From positions 62,001 to 126,000 of the forward strand of contig NZ_JAVJSQ010000019.1 of the NCBI RefSeq assembly GCF_040219335.1: DNA of 64,000 bases. Reading direction: 5' to 3'. Numbering within the stretch: position 1 is the first letter of the stretch; each line of letters opens with the position of its first letter. This DNA is from Gimesia sp. Its GTDB lineage: Bacteria > Planctomycetota > Planctomycetia > Planctomycetales > Planctomycetaceae. Shown here in pieces: positions 57,154-64,000 of the stretch. Made by a program: the position numbers and the translations under genes. The notes under the pieces were generated by a model that had not been told where the DNA came from, searched no databases, and was given only the letters and a program-made list of their open reading frames with translations.

Positions 57154-58008
57154 TTATGTGTCTGTTTCAGTGTCAGGTTGAGTAGTACTACCTTGCTGCA
57201 GTGCCTGTTCTGCTGCAAGCCGACATTCGTCCGCTTTGGCCTGCAGGGAATCTGCCTGCTGCTGAAATTCGCGGGCCAGGCGTTCGAAGTGGATGCGTTT
57301 AACGATTGGGTTGGCATTCGGTTGTGCCAGGTACTCGGCCAGGTTTCCTGTCTGCGGGGGATGCATACAGTTGGCCTCAGTGAGCAACGCTGCAAAAGGT
57401 TCGGCCGCTTCGCTGGAGGAAAAGCCGATCCAGTTGTCCTGGTACACCAGCGCGTGGTGATCGACGAGATAGAACTGTGTTTCCAGGAGTTGATCGAGAC
57501 AGGGATAGAGTCCGTTCAGCCAGAGGGGGTTGACGCGGAAGCCGGCCTGCTCGAGTGTGGTTTTGATCCCATCCTGGCTGTAGAGACAAGGCGCTCCGAG
57601 AGTCAATTCCTGCAGACAGAGCGTGACAAGGAAGTTTGCCAACGAGGGGTGTTCGAGGACGGGTTCATCAGGCTCTGCGATAATCCAGACGGGGGGATCG
57701 TCGCCGGTGGGCTCAGTCAATGCGCTCCAGCAGCCCTGGTTTTCCAGGGCAAACAACAGACGCCCCTGTTCGTTCCGCGTCAGTTCAAAAGGGAGCAGAT
57801 AATCCTGATGCCAGAAGGGAAACGTGCGCCCATCCGCTCCCGGCATATTTCCCAAAGCGCCATAGAGACGGGCCAGTGGTTGGGGAAGCGTAACCGCCTG
57901 CAGTTTCTCTTCGCTCACCCCGTACCAGGGACGAATTCCCTGCCATTCGTCTACGAATGCGATTAACGAGTCCAGCAGGTGGACGGGATCCTGAGGATGG
58001 TCAAACAT
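57154..58008 (-). CDS. Hypothetical protein, possibly SMI1/KNR4-like
   Basis: 284 residues. The N-terminus (VSEEKLQAVTLPQPLARLYGALGN) resembles the start of SMI1/KNR4-like domains, and later segments (WHQDYLLPFELTRNEQGRLLFALENQG) fit that family, whose members often act as toxin immunity proteins. The C-terminal part is helical and ends in a charged, Gln-rich tail. It lies next to the DUF1851 gene on the same strand. Confidence 0.55.
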   Translation of the reverse strand: MFDHPQDPVHLLDSLIAFVDEWQGIRPWYGVSEEKLQAVTLPQPLARLYGALGNMPGADGRTFPFWHQDYLLPFELTRNEQGRLLFALENQGCWSALTEPTGDDPPVWIIAEPDEPVLEHPSLANFLVTLCLQELTLGAPCLYSQDGIKTTLEQAGFRVNPLWLNGLYPCLDQLLETQFYLVDHHALVYQDNWIGFSSSEAAEPFAALLTEANCMHPPQTGNLAEYLAQPNANPIVKRIHFERLAREFQQQADSLQAKADECRLAAEQALQQGSTTQPDTETDT

Positions 58009-58512
58009 AATGCGACTTAATCAATGTGCAAGAAGGACGTTCCAGTAGCGAGAGCGTACCAGATGTGAAAAGACAGTCAAGCAGGATCTATCACACTGAA
58101 ATTCCAGTGTCCTGGTAATGAATGATAGAGAGGAAATTCCCGCTACGGGCAGAGAATTGCAGAGGAGAGCAAAAGTTTGCAGATGGTTGTCTGGTCAAAA
58201 TACCCCTGGTTTTACGATTGCCGAGAGAAAAAATGTAACATCAGCTACAAATCCATACAGGTTCTTAACGTGAGACTCGCTCTGGTATGCAGTCTGGTAA
58301 AAAGATCGCAACTCTATTGATTTGATTTACTTCGGTCATGTTCAAGGAGTGAGAGTCAGGTTCTGTCAGGAGACTGGTGGATCGGAAAAATACCTATGCG
58401 GGAACTCAGGGGAATTCCTGCATTTGAAAACGCGGTATGGAGTTTGCTTTTCAAGATTAACAACGCGGCCAGGAATATTCATTTTTCCTCCACTTGAAAG
58501 GAAGGTGCTCAA
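58009..58512. other. Intergenic region upstream of the secreted paralog cluster
   Basis: About 500 bases. The last part contains the probable ribosome binding site of the first paralog (GAAAGGAAGG about 8 bases before ATG). No convincing gene; a small plus-strand frame at 58322-58516 has no recognisable content. Confidence 0.35.
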
Positions 58513-58998
58513 ATGAAAGGCCTTAGTTTAAAAGTGTTGACTGTGACTGCAGCGTTGGGGCTCTGTCCTCTGCTGTTGTCAGCCCAGGTCCAAACTCCTC
58601 CCGATGCACAACCGAATTCGGGCGATCAGATGCAAATTGATCCGGTCGTTCGTGCGGGAACCGCGCATCTGAATCTGGACGATGCAACCCGGGCCAGGTA
58701 TCGCTACCATGACGGTCACTGGTGGTTTAAGACAGCTCAGAATGGCTGGCTGGTGGAACAGAATGGTCAATGGGAAGAATTTTCTCCCATGACTTACATT
58801 TCTCAGTCCTCATCTGCAACTGCGCAAACGACTCAGAACGACAACACGGGTAACGCCCAGACCACGGGGAGTGGTAATTACTACTATGGAACCCAGTACA
58901 CATCGGCTGGTGCCCACAAGCCATTCAGTCACCACCATTTTGGTGGGGCACAGTTTGGTCACTGGGGAACCGGTTATCGTGGCTGGAGTGCTCACTGA
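58513..58998 (+). CDS. Secreted paralog 1 (GHW-core family) with Gln/Asn/Thr and His/Tyr-rich tail
   Basis: 161 residues. The signal peptide MKGLSLKVLTVTAALG...LLLSAQ is shared with paralogs 2 and 4. The core from about 42 to 95 reads IDPVVRAGTAHLNLDDATRARYRY, then DGHWWF and a run of spaced Trp residues (NGWLVEQNGQWEEF), a motif found in all four paralogs. The tail is low complexity (Ser/Thr/Gln/Asn, then YYYG and SHHHFGG). No enzyme motif. Probably exported; the function is unknown. The preceding sequence GAAAGGAAGG is almost identical to that before paralog 2. Confidence 0.75.
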   Translation: MKGLSLKVLTVTAALGLCPLLLSAQVQTPPDAQPNSGDQMQIDPVVRAGTAHLNLDDATRARYRYHDGHWWFKTAQNGWLVEQNGQWEEFSPMTYISQSSSATAQTTQNDNTGNAQTTGSGNYYYGTQYTSAGAHKPFSHHHFGGAQFGHWGTGYRGWSAH

Positions 58999-59161
58999 GT
59001 TTAATCCTGTCCGGCTCTGACCTGAGAGGGCCTATAGCGCCGCGAGGCCGGGAATCAGGTCAGCTGACGGAGTTCGGGAGCTGCTGGCTGCTCGAAGTGA
59101 CTCGCTCAGATGAAACGTTCATCAGGATCTTCGGACGGTCATCACAATCAGGAGTGTGTTT

Positions 59162-59199
59162 AAGGCAGACCAGCAGCTTGTTGCTGATCTGCCTTTTTT
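59162..59199 (+). terminator. Hairpin terminator after secreted paralog 1
   Basis: The stem aaggcaga-c-cagca (59162-59175) pairs with tgctg-a-tctgcctt (59182-59195) with one C/A mismatch and a 6-base loop, then a T tract. It is similar to the hairpins after paralogs 2 and 4. Confidence 0.85.
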
Positions 59200-59223
59200 G
59201 CTGCGCTGATACTGACTGGAGAC

Positions 59224-59742
59224 TCAGTCTGTATTCCTGCGGATGGACTCAATGGTCAGTTCATCCTGTCTGCCGTGCATTTCTGCGAAGTGGAGCGCGA
59301 GGATCCAGGACGTGTGGCTGGGGAGACAGATCGTTGCTCCGGGAGCCGCGGAGAGGATCTGATCTGCGAACGAAGGACCCAGTTGTTTCAGATGTTCCGG
59401 ATCGTGCCAGTCCATGCGACAGAGCAGACATTGTTCCGCCTCTGGATACAGGGGAACGCCGCAGAAGCGACAGGGAACCGTGTCCGGCGTTACCAGGGGA
59501 TGGGGACCGTCTTTGTGCTGAGCCCAGATTTTGGCCCACGTCAGACGGCAGCCTGTTCGGGTACGCAGGGTTTTGATGGTTTCAAAAAAGCTGGCCTGTT
59601 TGAGTTGTGCCCGCTCTTCTGGAGTGATATCTGCGAATTCGGGGATATAGAGACCGCAGGCGGGGCAGAAGGTTCCCCGATCGGGTAACTGATTTCCGAG
59701 GGCCTCGATTTCGGCGCGGGTATAAGGGGCTGGTGAAGTCAT
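59224..59742 (-). CDS. Small protein with two CxxC zinc-ribbon pairs
   Basis: 172 residues with CPACGLY near 26-32, CRFCGVPLYPEAEQCLLC near 91-108 and a Trp/His-rich stretch. A zinc-ribbon fold with metal-binding cysteines is likely. No family or function is recognised. It lies inside the paralog cluster on the opposite strand. Confidence 0.55.
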   Translation of the reverse strand: MTSPAPYTRAEIEALGNQLPDRGTFCPACGLYIPEFADITPEERAQLKQASFFETIKTLRTRTGCRLTWAKIWAQHKDGPHPLVTPDTVPCRFCGVPLYPEAEQCLLCRMDWHDPEHLKQLGPSFADQILSAAPGATICLPSHTSWILALHFAEMHGRQDELTIESIRRNTD

Positions 59743-60106
59743 GGTTGATGCGATCCATGCAGAATATTCTATGTGAGTCCGGTTTAAAGAATGACCGGCG
59801 CGTGTTTTTTCGAACGAGGTTCCGACACCTGAGCCCTCTTTCTGGTTCGTTGTTCAGAGTTCGGACAAGATCAACGGGTGGCTGGTCTTACAACGGGCAA
59901 CAGTCTGGCGGATTTCAGACCGGCATGACCGCTCATCGTTCGCCGCCCAATTCTGCTGATCTGTCTGTGAGTGGCAAAAGCGCGACATTCTGTCGCTTTT
60001 GGGGTGATTTCAGGTCTTTTTCTCAAGTTGGTATGCCGGTTGCGATTGTCGAAAAGCGTGGCCAGGAAATACCACTAATAACAATAATTGAAAGGAAGGA
60101 TTTCAA
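59743..60106. other. Intergenic region between paralogs 1 and 2
   Basis: 364 bases. It contains the upstream region of paralog 2 with the shared GAAAGGAAGG ribosome binding site. The plus-strand frame at 59733-60110 has a poor, Ser/Arg/Phe-rich composition and no support as a gene. Confidence 0.35.
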
Positions 60107-61270
60107 ATGAAAGGCCTGAGTTTAAGAGTATTGACAACAGCGACAGCGCTGGGGATCAGTCCCCTGCTTCTGTCCGCACAGTTAGAGACAGGTGCACAAC
60201 TCGACGCAGGGGCCAAAGCAGCCGGCAAGGCTGTTCAGGGAGCGGGTAGCAAAGCTGCAGCTGGTGCTGATGCCGGTGCGAAAGGCGCCGTTCAGACGCC
60301 CAACCGAGATGCCGCTCCTACGCCGCCAAACACAAAGACGCCCGGTAAAGCGCTGAATCAGGCGCGTCCTAAATTAGAGACTGGATCAGATGCGAATCTG
60401 AAGGGTAAGACGAACGTCCAGACTCCCGGCGAGGCTGATCTGAGAGGAAAATCGAATCTGGATGGTAAGGCGAATGTTCAGACGCCTGGTGAAGCCAACC
60501 TGCGAGGAAAAGCAAACCTGCAGAATAAGACTGGCGCCGATCCGAATGATGGTGTCAATCTGCAGAACGATGCTGATGCCCGGATCCAGGGAAAGATGAA
60601 AGCCGATGGTCCTATGCGTCGCCGGACCAACCGTCCTAATATGGATGCTGAGGGAAGCGTGCAGGGACAGTTCAATGGAGACATTGATCCCATGGTTCGA
60701 GAAGGGACTGCTCATCTCGATATCGACGAAGCAACCCGTGCCCGGTATCGTTACCACAACGGTCACTGGTGGTATCAGACCGAAAATGGTCAGTGGTTAT
60801 TCGATAATAATGGAAGCTGGGAATCTTTTGATCCCATGACCTACCGGAACCCGCGTCAGCAGATGGCACCGCCACAGACGTTTCAGAACGACAGTGACGG
60901 GAATGCTCAGGTTGATGTAGATTCAGGTGCTTACTATTACGACAACTCATCCGACAATGGTTACTACTACGACAATGGTTCGTACTATAGTGGTAACTAT
61001 GGAAGCCCCTATTACAACAACCGTGGACGTCGATTCTATAATGGTCGCGGTTACTACAACGGTGGCTACTATGGTGACGGATACTATGGCCGTGGTTACA
61101 ACAATCGTGGTTGGAACCAGGGTTGGAACAATGGTCGTCATGGAACCGGATACCGTGGCTGGTCTGACCGCCGCCGTGGTGCCGCAATCGGTGCTGAAAT
61201 CGGTGGATCACTTGGTGGTCGAACCGGAGCTGCCATTGGTGCCGGAATCGGTGCCGAAGTTGCCGACTAG
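60107..61270 (+). CDS. Secreted paralog 2 (GHW-core family) with Ala-rich, repeat, Tyr/Asn/Gly and glycine-zipper regions
   Basis: 387 residues. The signal peptide (MKGLSLRVLTTATALG, LLLSAQ) is followed by an Ala/Gly/Lys-rich section and two copies of a 20-residue repeat (NVQTPGEA with DLRGKSNLDG / NLRGKANLQN). The core near 200-250 reads IDPMVREGTAHLDIDEATRARYRY, NGHWWYQTENGQWLF. A Tyr/Asn/Gly-rich stretch (about 270-340) and a glycine zipper (AAIGAEIGGSLGG, then AAIGAGIGAEV) close it. Glycine zippers often pack helices in membranes or oligomers. Export is likely; the function is unknown. Confidence 0.78.
   Translation: MKGLSLRVLTTATALGISPLLLSAQLETGAQLDAGAKAAGKAVQGAGSKAAAGADAGAKGAVQTPNRDAAPTPPNTKTPGKALNQARPKLETGSDANLKGKTNVQTPGEADLRGKSNLDGKANVQTPGEANLRGKANLQNKTGADPNDGVNLQNDADARIQGKMKADGPMRRRTNRPNMDAEGSVQGQFNGDIDPMVREGTAHLDIDEATRARYRYHNGHWWYQTENGQWLFDNNGSWESFDPMTYRNPRQQMAPPQTFQNDSDGNAQVDVDSGAYYYDNSSDNGYYYDNGSYYSGNYGSPYYNNRGRRFYNGRGYYNGGYYGDGYYGRGYNNRGWNQGWNNGRHGTGYRGWSDRRRGAAIGAEIGGSLGGRTGAAIGAGIGAEVAD
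60407..60526 (+). repeat. Two tandem 60-bp repeats within paralog 2
   Basis: Units at 60407-60466 and 60467-60526 encode 20-residue repeats with the shared core NVQTPGEA and LRGK. They differ at a few positions, so they are an old in-frame duplication. Confidence 0.8.
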
Positions 61271-61333
61271 TCTTAATTCGGCAAGGATGAATCTGATCAA
61301 CTTAGTTTGATCATTCCATAAAGGAGTATGTTT

Positions 61334-61374
61334 AAGGCGGATCAGCTAAGCCCTGAAGCTGATCTGCCTTTTTT
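61334..61374 (+). terminator. Hairpin terminator after secreted paralog 2
   Basis: A 14-bp stem (61334-61347 with 61357-61370, one G-T pair) with a 9-base loop and then a short T tract. Stem sequence closely resembles those after paralogs 1 and 4. Confidence 0.9.
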
Positions 61375-61565
61375 CGTGCGCGGTGGAAAAGTCGTTGTGC
61401 AGAATCTTGTTGATGTGTGATGAAGAGAACGGTTCAAAATGTGTTGTCTGGAGCCTGTTTCTGGTATGATAGAGCAGCTGGAATGCCGCTTGCTGTCTGT
61501 GATCTATGTCGTCTGAAACGAGCGCTGACATTCAGCAGGATCTGAAATGAACAGGAGTATTTTCC

Positions 61566-62318
61566 ATGCAAGGCCTCCGTTTTAAAATATCGATTGCGGT
61601 ACTGGCGTGGGGCATCGGTCCCCTGCTCTTCTCAACACCGGCAGTGAATGCGGCGAGTGAGGTGGATCGCGATGCCGGTCCGATCGCTGCCGAGAAGCCG
61701 GTCACGGAATCTGCGACTGATGCTCCCGAGCAATCGGATGCGAAGGGAAAACAGCCAAAGCAGTCACCGATCAAAATCGATCCGGTTGTGCGCGAGGGAA
61801 CAGCGCATCTGGATATCGATGAAACGACACGTTCTCGCTACAGCTACTATAACGGACACTGGTGGTTTTATCTGGGAGACGGAAACTGGATGATCTCCAG
61901 GAATGGAAAATGGGAGGATGTGGATACTTCCAGGTATCATCAATCGCAGCAGAAGATGGGATCGTCGGGAGCCGCCGTCCAGGGTGGTGGTAAACCAAAG
62001 TTACAGTCTGGCAATACAAGATACTACGACGATTCTCCCGCCTATGGCAACTACTACGGGAATGGTACCTACTACGACGGGAGTTACACCCGTCCCTTCT
62101 ATAACAATAACGGCCGGGGAGATTATGGACGCGGCTATTATGTCAATGGCTTTTACGGACGAGGCTACTATGGTCGTGGCTATTACGGAAACGGTTACTA
62201 CGGACGTGGTTTGAACAACGGTTCCAGCAACGGACGCTGGGGAACCGGAGCGGGTGGATATTCAGGAGGCCGGGGATTCGGTTCCTCCAGCGGTGCCGCA
62301 ATTGGTTTTGGGCTGTGA
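61566..62318 (+). CDS. Secreted paralog 3 (GHW-core family) with Tyr/Gly-rich tail
   Basis: 250 residues. The signal peptide (RFKISIAVLAWGIGPLLFSTP) is diverged from the other three. The core near 75-125 reads IDPVVREGTAHLDIDETTRSRYSYYNGHWWF. The tail has repeated YGRGYYGNGYYGRG-type units (about 155-220) and ends in a short Gly/Ser-rich stretch (GAAIGFGL). A regular Gly-Tyr repeat is typical of structural or surface proteins, but no binding partner is known. ATG 61566 has GAACAGGAG upstream. No similar hairpin follows. Confidence 0.75.
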   Translation: MQGLRFKISIAVLAWGIGPLLFSTPAVNAASEVDRDAGPIAAEKPVTESATDAPEQSDAKGKQPKQSPIKIDPVVREGTAHLDIDETTRSRYSYYNGHWWFYLGDGNWMISRNGKWEDVDTSRYHQSQQKMGSSGAAVQGGGKPKLQSGNTRYYDDSPAYGNYYGNGTYYDGSYTRPFYNNNGRGDYGRGYYVNGFYGRGYYGRGYYGNGYYGRGLNNGSSNGRWGTGAGGYSGGRGFGSSSGAAIGFGL

Positions 62319-62488
62319 CTGATAGATTCGTTCTTTTTCCTGTCAGGATTTAGCGAGCGGAAATGCTCTCTTTGCAGTGGAAATGGTGAAAAGCTTGCGT
62401 TTTGGTCCAGAGTTGGTATTGTGAATAAGAGATTTCCTGTTTAACCAGGTTTGCCTATTTGCTCTGGAGATAAAAGGACGAAATTCAA

Positions 62489-63022
62489 ATGAAAAGCCTT
62501 TGTTTGAAAGTAATGACCGTAACGGTGGCGTTGGGAGTCAGTCCTCTGCTCCTGTCCGCACAGAAAGTAACTGCAGATTCTGAGGTAAAACTCGATCCGA
62601 TTGTGGCAGAGGGAACGGCCCATCTGAAGCTGGATGACGCGACCCGGGCCCGTTATCAATACATGAATGGCCACTGGATGTATCAGACTGAAGAGGGCAA
62701 GTGGCTGGTCCATAAAGACGGGGCCTGGAAAGTGGCTGATCCGACCTTCTACACAGTACCGCCGTTGCCACGGCCGGGTGGAAATCCGCTGGGGCCCTAT
62801 TTTGATCAATTCATCCCCGAGTACGCCCGCTGGGGAGCCGTCCGTCCCATCGGTAAAGCGTATTATGATCAGTTCATCCCCGCCAATGGCAGCTGGGGGT
62901 ATGACGGTCCGATCGGTACCGCTTACTTCGATCAGTTTATTCCTGCCAACAGCGACTGGGGATACAACGGACCGATTGGCACCGGCTATTACGATCAATA
63001 CATTCCCGAATACGCATATTGA
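62489..63022 (+). CDS. Secreted paralog 4 (GHW-core family) with 21-residue tail repeats
   Basis: 177 residues. The signal peptide MKSLCLKVMTVTVALG, LLLSAQ matches paralogs 1 and 2. The core (about 31-85) reads LDPIVAEGTAHLKLDDATRARYQYMNGHWMYQ. The tail is four DQFIP-type repeats, each about 20-21 residues (YFDQFIPANSDWGYNGPIG). The tail is not Tyr/Gly low-complexity as in paralogs 2 and 3, so the core is shared while tails differ. Confidence 0.75.
   Translation: MKSLCLKVMTVTVALGVSPLLLSAQKVTADSEVKLDPIVAEGTAHLKLDDATRARYQYMNGHWMYQTEEGKWLVHKDGAWKVADPTFYTVPPLPRPGGNPLGPYFDQFIPEYARWGAVRPIGKAYYDQFIPANGSWGYDGPIGTAYFDQFIPANSDWGYNGPIGTGYYDQYIPEYAY
62786..63019 (+). repeat. Four tandem repeats in the tail of paralog 4
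   Basis: Units begin at 62786 (20 residues), 62846 (21), 62909 (21) and 62972 (16, truncated). Each has Y-x-DQ-F/Y-IP and most have W-G and PIG. It is an in-frame tandem repeat. Confidence 0.8.
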
Positions 63023-63046
63023 TCCCAGCGACGTAAAGACTGTTTC

Positions 63047-63085
63047 AGGCAGATTAACCACTGTGGTGTGTTGATCTGCCTATTC
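63047..63085 (+). terminator. Hairpin after secreted paralog 4
   Basis: AGGCAGATTAAC (63047-63058) pairs with GTTGATCTGCCT (63070-63081) with one T-G pair. The T tract is poor (tattctgttg), so termination may be weak. The stem is closely related to those after paralogs 1 and 2. Confidence 0.6.
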
Positions 63086-63310
63086 TGTTGCGCGGTACGA
63101 GATTCTGTTGACAGCTTTACCTGGTAATCTATGATCGTAGAGGCTTGAGCGGCTGCCTCGCGCTGGTCTGTCCTGTTAAGATTATGTGAAATCAGGCGTA
63201 CTGCCTGTTGCTATCCGTTGCGATTCTGTGTTCATCGTTCAGAGTAATATCAGCGACTTAGTCGTTGTTAATGAATCAGAGATCTCAACGGTTTTTCACG
63301 AGGTTGTCAT

Positions 63311-64000
63311 TTGTCGGCAGAGCAAGGTGACTCCGATTTCCTTTCCGGTCATCAGGAGTATCAACAGGTCTTTGAGGAACTGGTTGTCGTTCGAGATAGA
63401 CTGGTGGCAGAGGTGGTCTGCTCACAGCCTCTGCTGGATCAGATTCACGTGCAACATCGCGAAAGTGCGCGGAACCTGTTGTACTATCTGGCACTCAGAC
63501 GTCGCGACCTGAGACCTTTGCAGATACGACTGGCGGCGCTGGGACTCTCTTCCCTGGGACGGGCGGAATCGCATGTCATGGCGACCATCGATGCCGTTCT
63601 GGAAATGCTGCAGAGACTGCTTGATAAGACCACAGATGTCACAGACTCCGGCGAATCATCAATCGATTTCAACACGGGGGAACGATTGCTGGCGGCGCAT
63701 GCCGAATCGCTGTTAGGGCCTGCTGCCCCGGGACGCGGCGTGCGGATTATGGTGACGATGCCCAGTGAGGCCGCCGATGATTACGAGTTGATCTATCACC
63801 TGTTGCAACAGGACATGGAGTGCATGCGGATTAACTGCGCGCACGATGATGTGGAAGCCTGGTCGCGGATGATCGCACATCTCCGCCGGGCCGAGCATGC
63901 ATTGGGAAAGCGGTGTCGAGTTGTGATGGACCTGGGCGGTCCTAAACTGCGGACCGGTCCGCTAGAGCCGGGTGCTGCTGTGGTCAAGGTGCGTCCCCGC
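63311..64000 (+). CDS. Pyruvate kinase-like protein with N-terminal extension (3' end outside window)
   Basis: From TTG 63311 with GAGG 8 bases upstream, the frame stays open to the window edge (230 codons). The first 130 residues are a helical extension (SARNLLYYLALRRRDLRPLQ, LAALGLSSLGRAESHVMATI). Pyruvate kinase features follow: VTMPSEAADDYELIYHLLQ, MRINCAHDD, RVVMDLGGPKLRTGPL. The last matches the family's substrate-binding segment. Pyruvate kinase makes ATP and pyruvate from phosphoenolpyruvate and ADP; the visible part does not decide whether this form is active. No ATG start was found in frame. Confidence 0.82.
   Translation, partial: MSAEQGDSDFLSGHQEYQQVFEELVVVRDRLVAEVVCSQPLLDQIHVQHRESARNLLYYLALRRRDLRPLQIRLAALGLSSLGRAESHVMATIDAVLEMLQRLLDKTTDVTDSGESSIDFNTGERLLAAHAESLLGPAAPGRGVRIMVTMPSEAADDYELIYHLLQQDMECMRINCAHDDVEAWSRMIAHLRRAEHALGKRCRVVMDLGGPKLRTGPLEPGAAVVKVRPR

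Noticed and set aside
59733-60110. Plus-strand frame of 125 codons before paralog 2
   Set aside because: Overlaps the leader of paralog 2, has no recognisable domain and a Ser/Arg/Phe-rich composition.
1-64000. CRISPR array, insertion sequence or prophage
   Set aside because: I found no set of regularly spaced direct repeats, no transposase/integrase and no terminal inverted repeats. The only repeats are in-frame within paralogs 2-4, the leucine-rich repeats of the kinase, and the shared hairpins.

Overview
The window looks like a piece of a planctomycete chromosome, most like the Gimesia/Planctomyces maris branch. I infer this from the gene families, not from any search. The pointers are a TIGR02999-type ECF sigma factor beside a giant Ser/Thr kinase with leucine-rich repeats, a tetrahydromethanopterin-pathway FhcB, a PilM with a long fused tail, a large CheB/CheR/kinase hybrid, a pyruvate kinase-like protein with a long N-terminal extension, and many small secreted or lipoprotein genes without recognised function. 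Moderate GC, frequent GTG/TTG starts and short gene strings on both strands fit this. I see no insertion sequence, prophage, CRISPR array or rRNA.

Layout. 0-20.5 kb is mostly housekeeping: a partial PilM, a GH38-like glycosidase with cmk, an outer-membrane beta-barrel protein with a Cys-rich linker, an orphan NtrC-type regulator, the run metallophosphoesterase-yidC-mnmE, an SLC13 transporter, a universal stress protein, a sugar-phosphate isomerase, fhcB and an HD-GYP protein. A tRNA-Phe(GAA) with its own promoter and terminator sits at 20.7-20.9 kb. 21-33.7 kb is accessory: small lipoproteins, Zn-ribbon proteins, VOC and DUF695 proteins, the ECF/kinase pair, and immunity-like genes. Two genes here carry in-frame stops and one lacks a normal start codon.

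33.7-44.6 kb is a signalling block: a PAS hybrid histidine kinase translationally coupled to a REC-HDOD protein, then a CsrA domain fused to a DHp-like H-box segment and a receiver, convergent with a CheB-CheR-PAS-kinase-receiver protein. The last pair overlap by 4 bp at their stop codons. 44.9-52.5 kb holds a membrane hydrolase-like gene that appears to start at ATT, and a four-gene glycan operon (GT39-like transferase, nucleotide-sugar dehydrogenase, epimerase, GT2). 52.7-58 kb is again small accessory genes, including Tdi1/DUF1851-like and possible SMI1/KNR4-like proteins.

58.5-63.0 kb carries four paralogous genes for small secreted proteins. They share a signal peptide and a core with a GHW motif but have four different low-complexity or repetitive tails (Tyr/Gly/Asn-rich, glycine-zipper, 21-residue repeats). 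Three are followed by nearly the same hairpin. Together with the CsrA-DHp-REC fusion, this is the best candidate here for an undescribed system. The window ends inside a pyruvate kinase-like gene.
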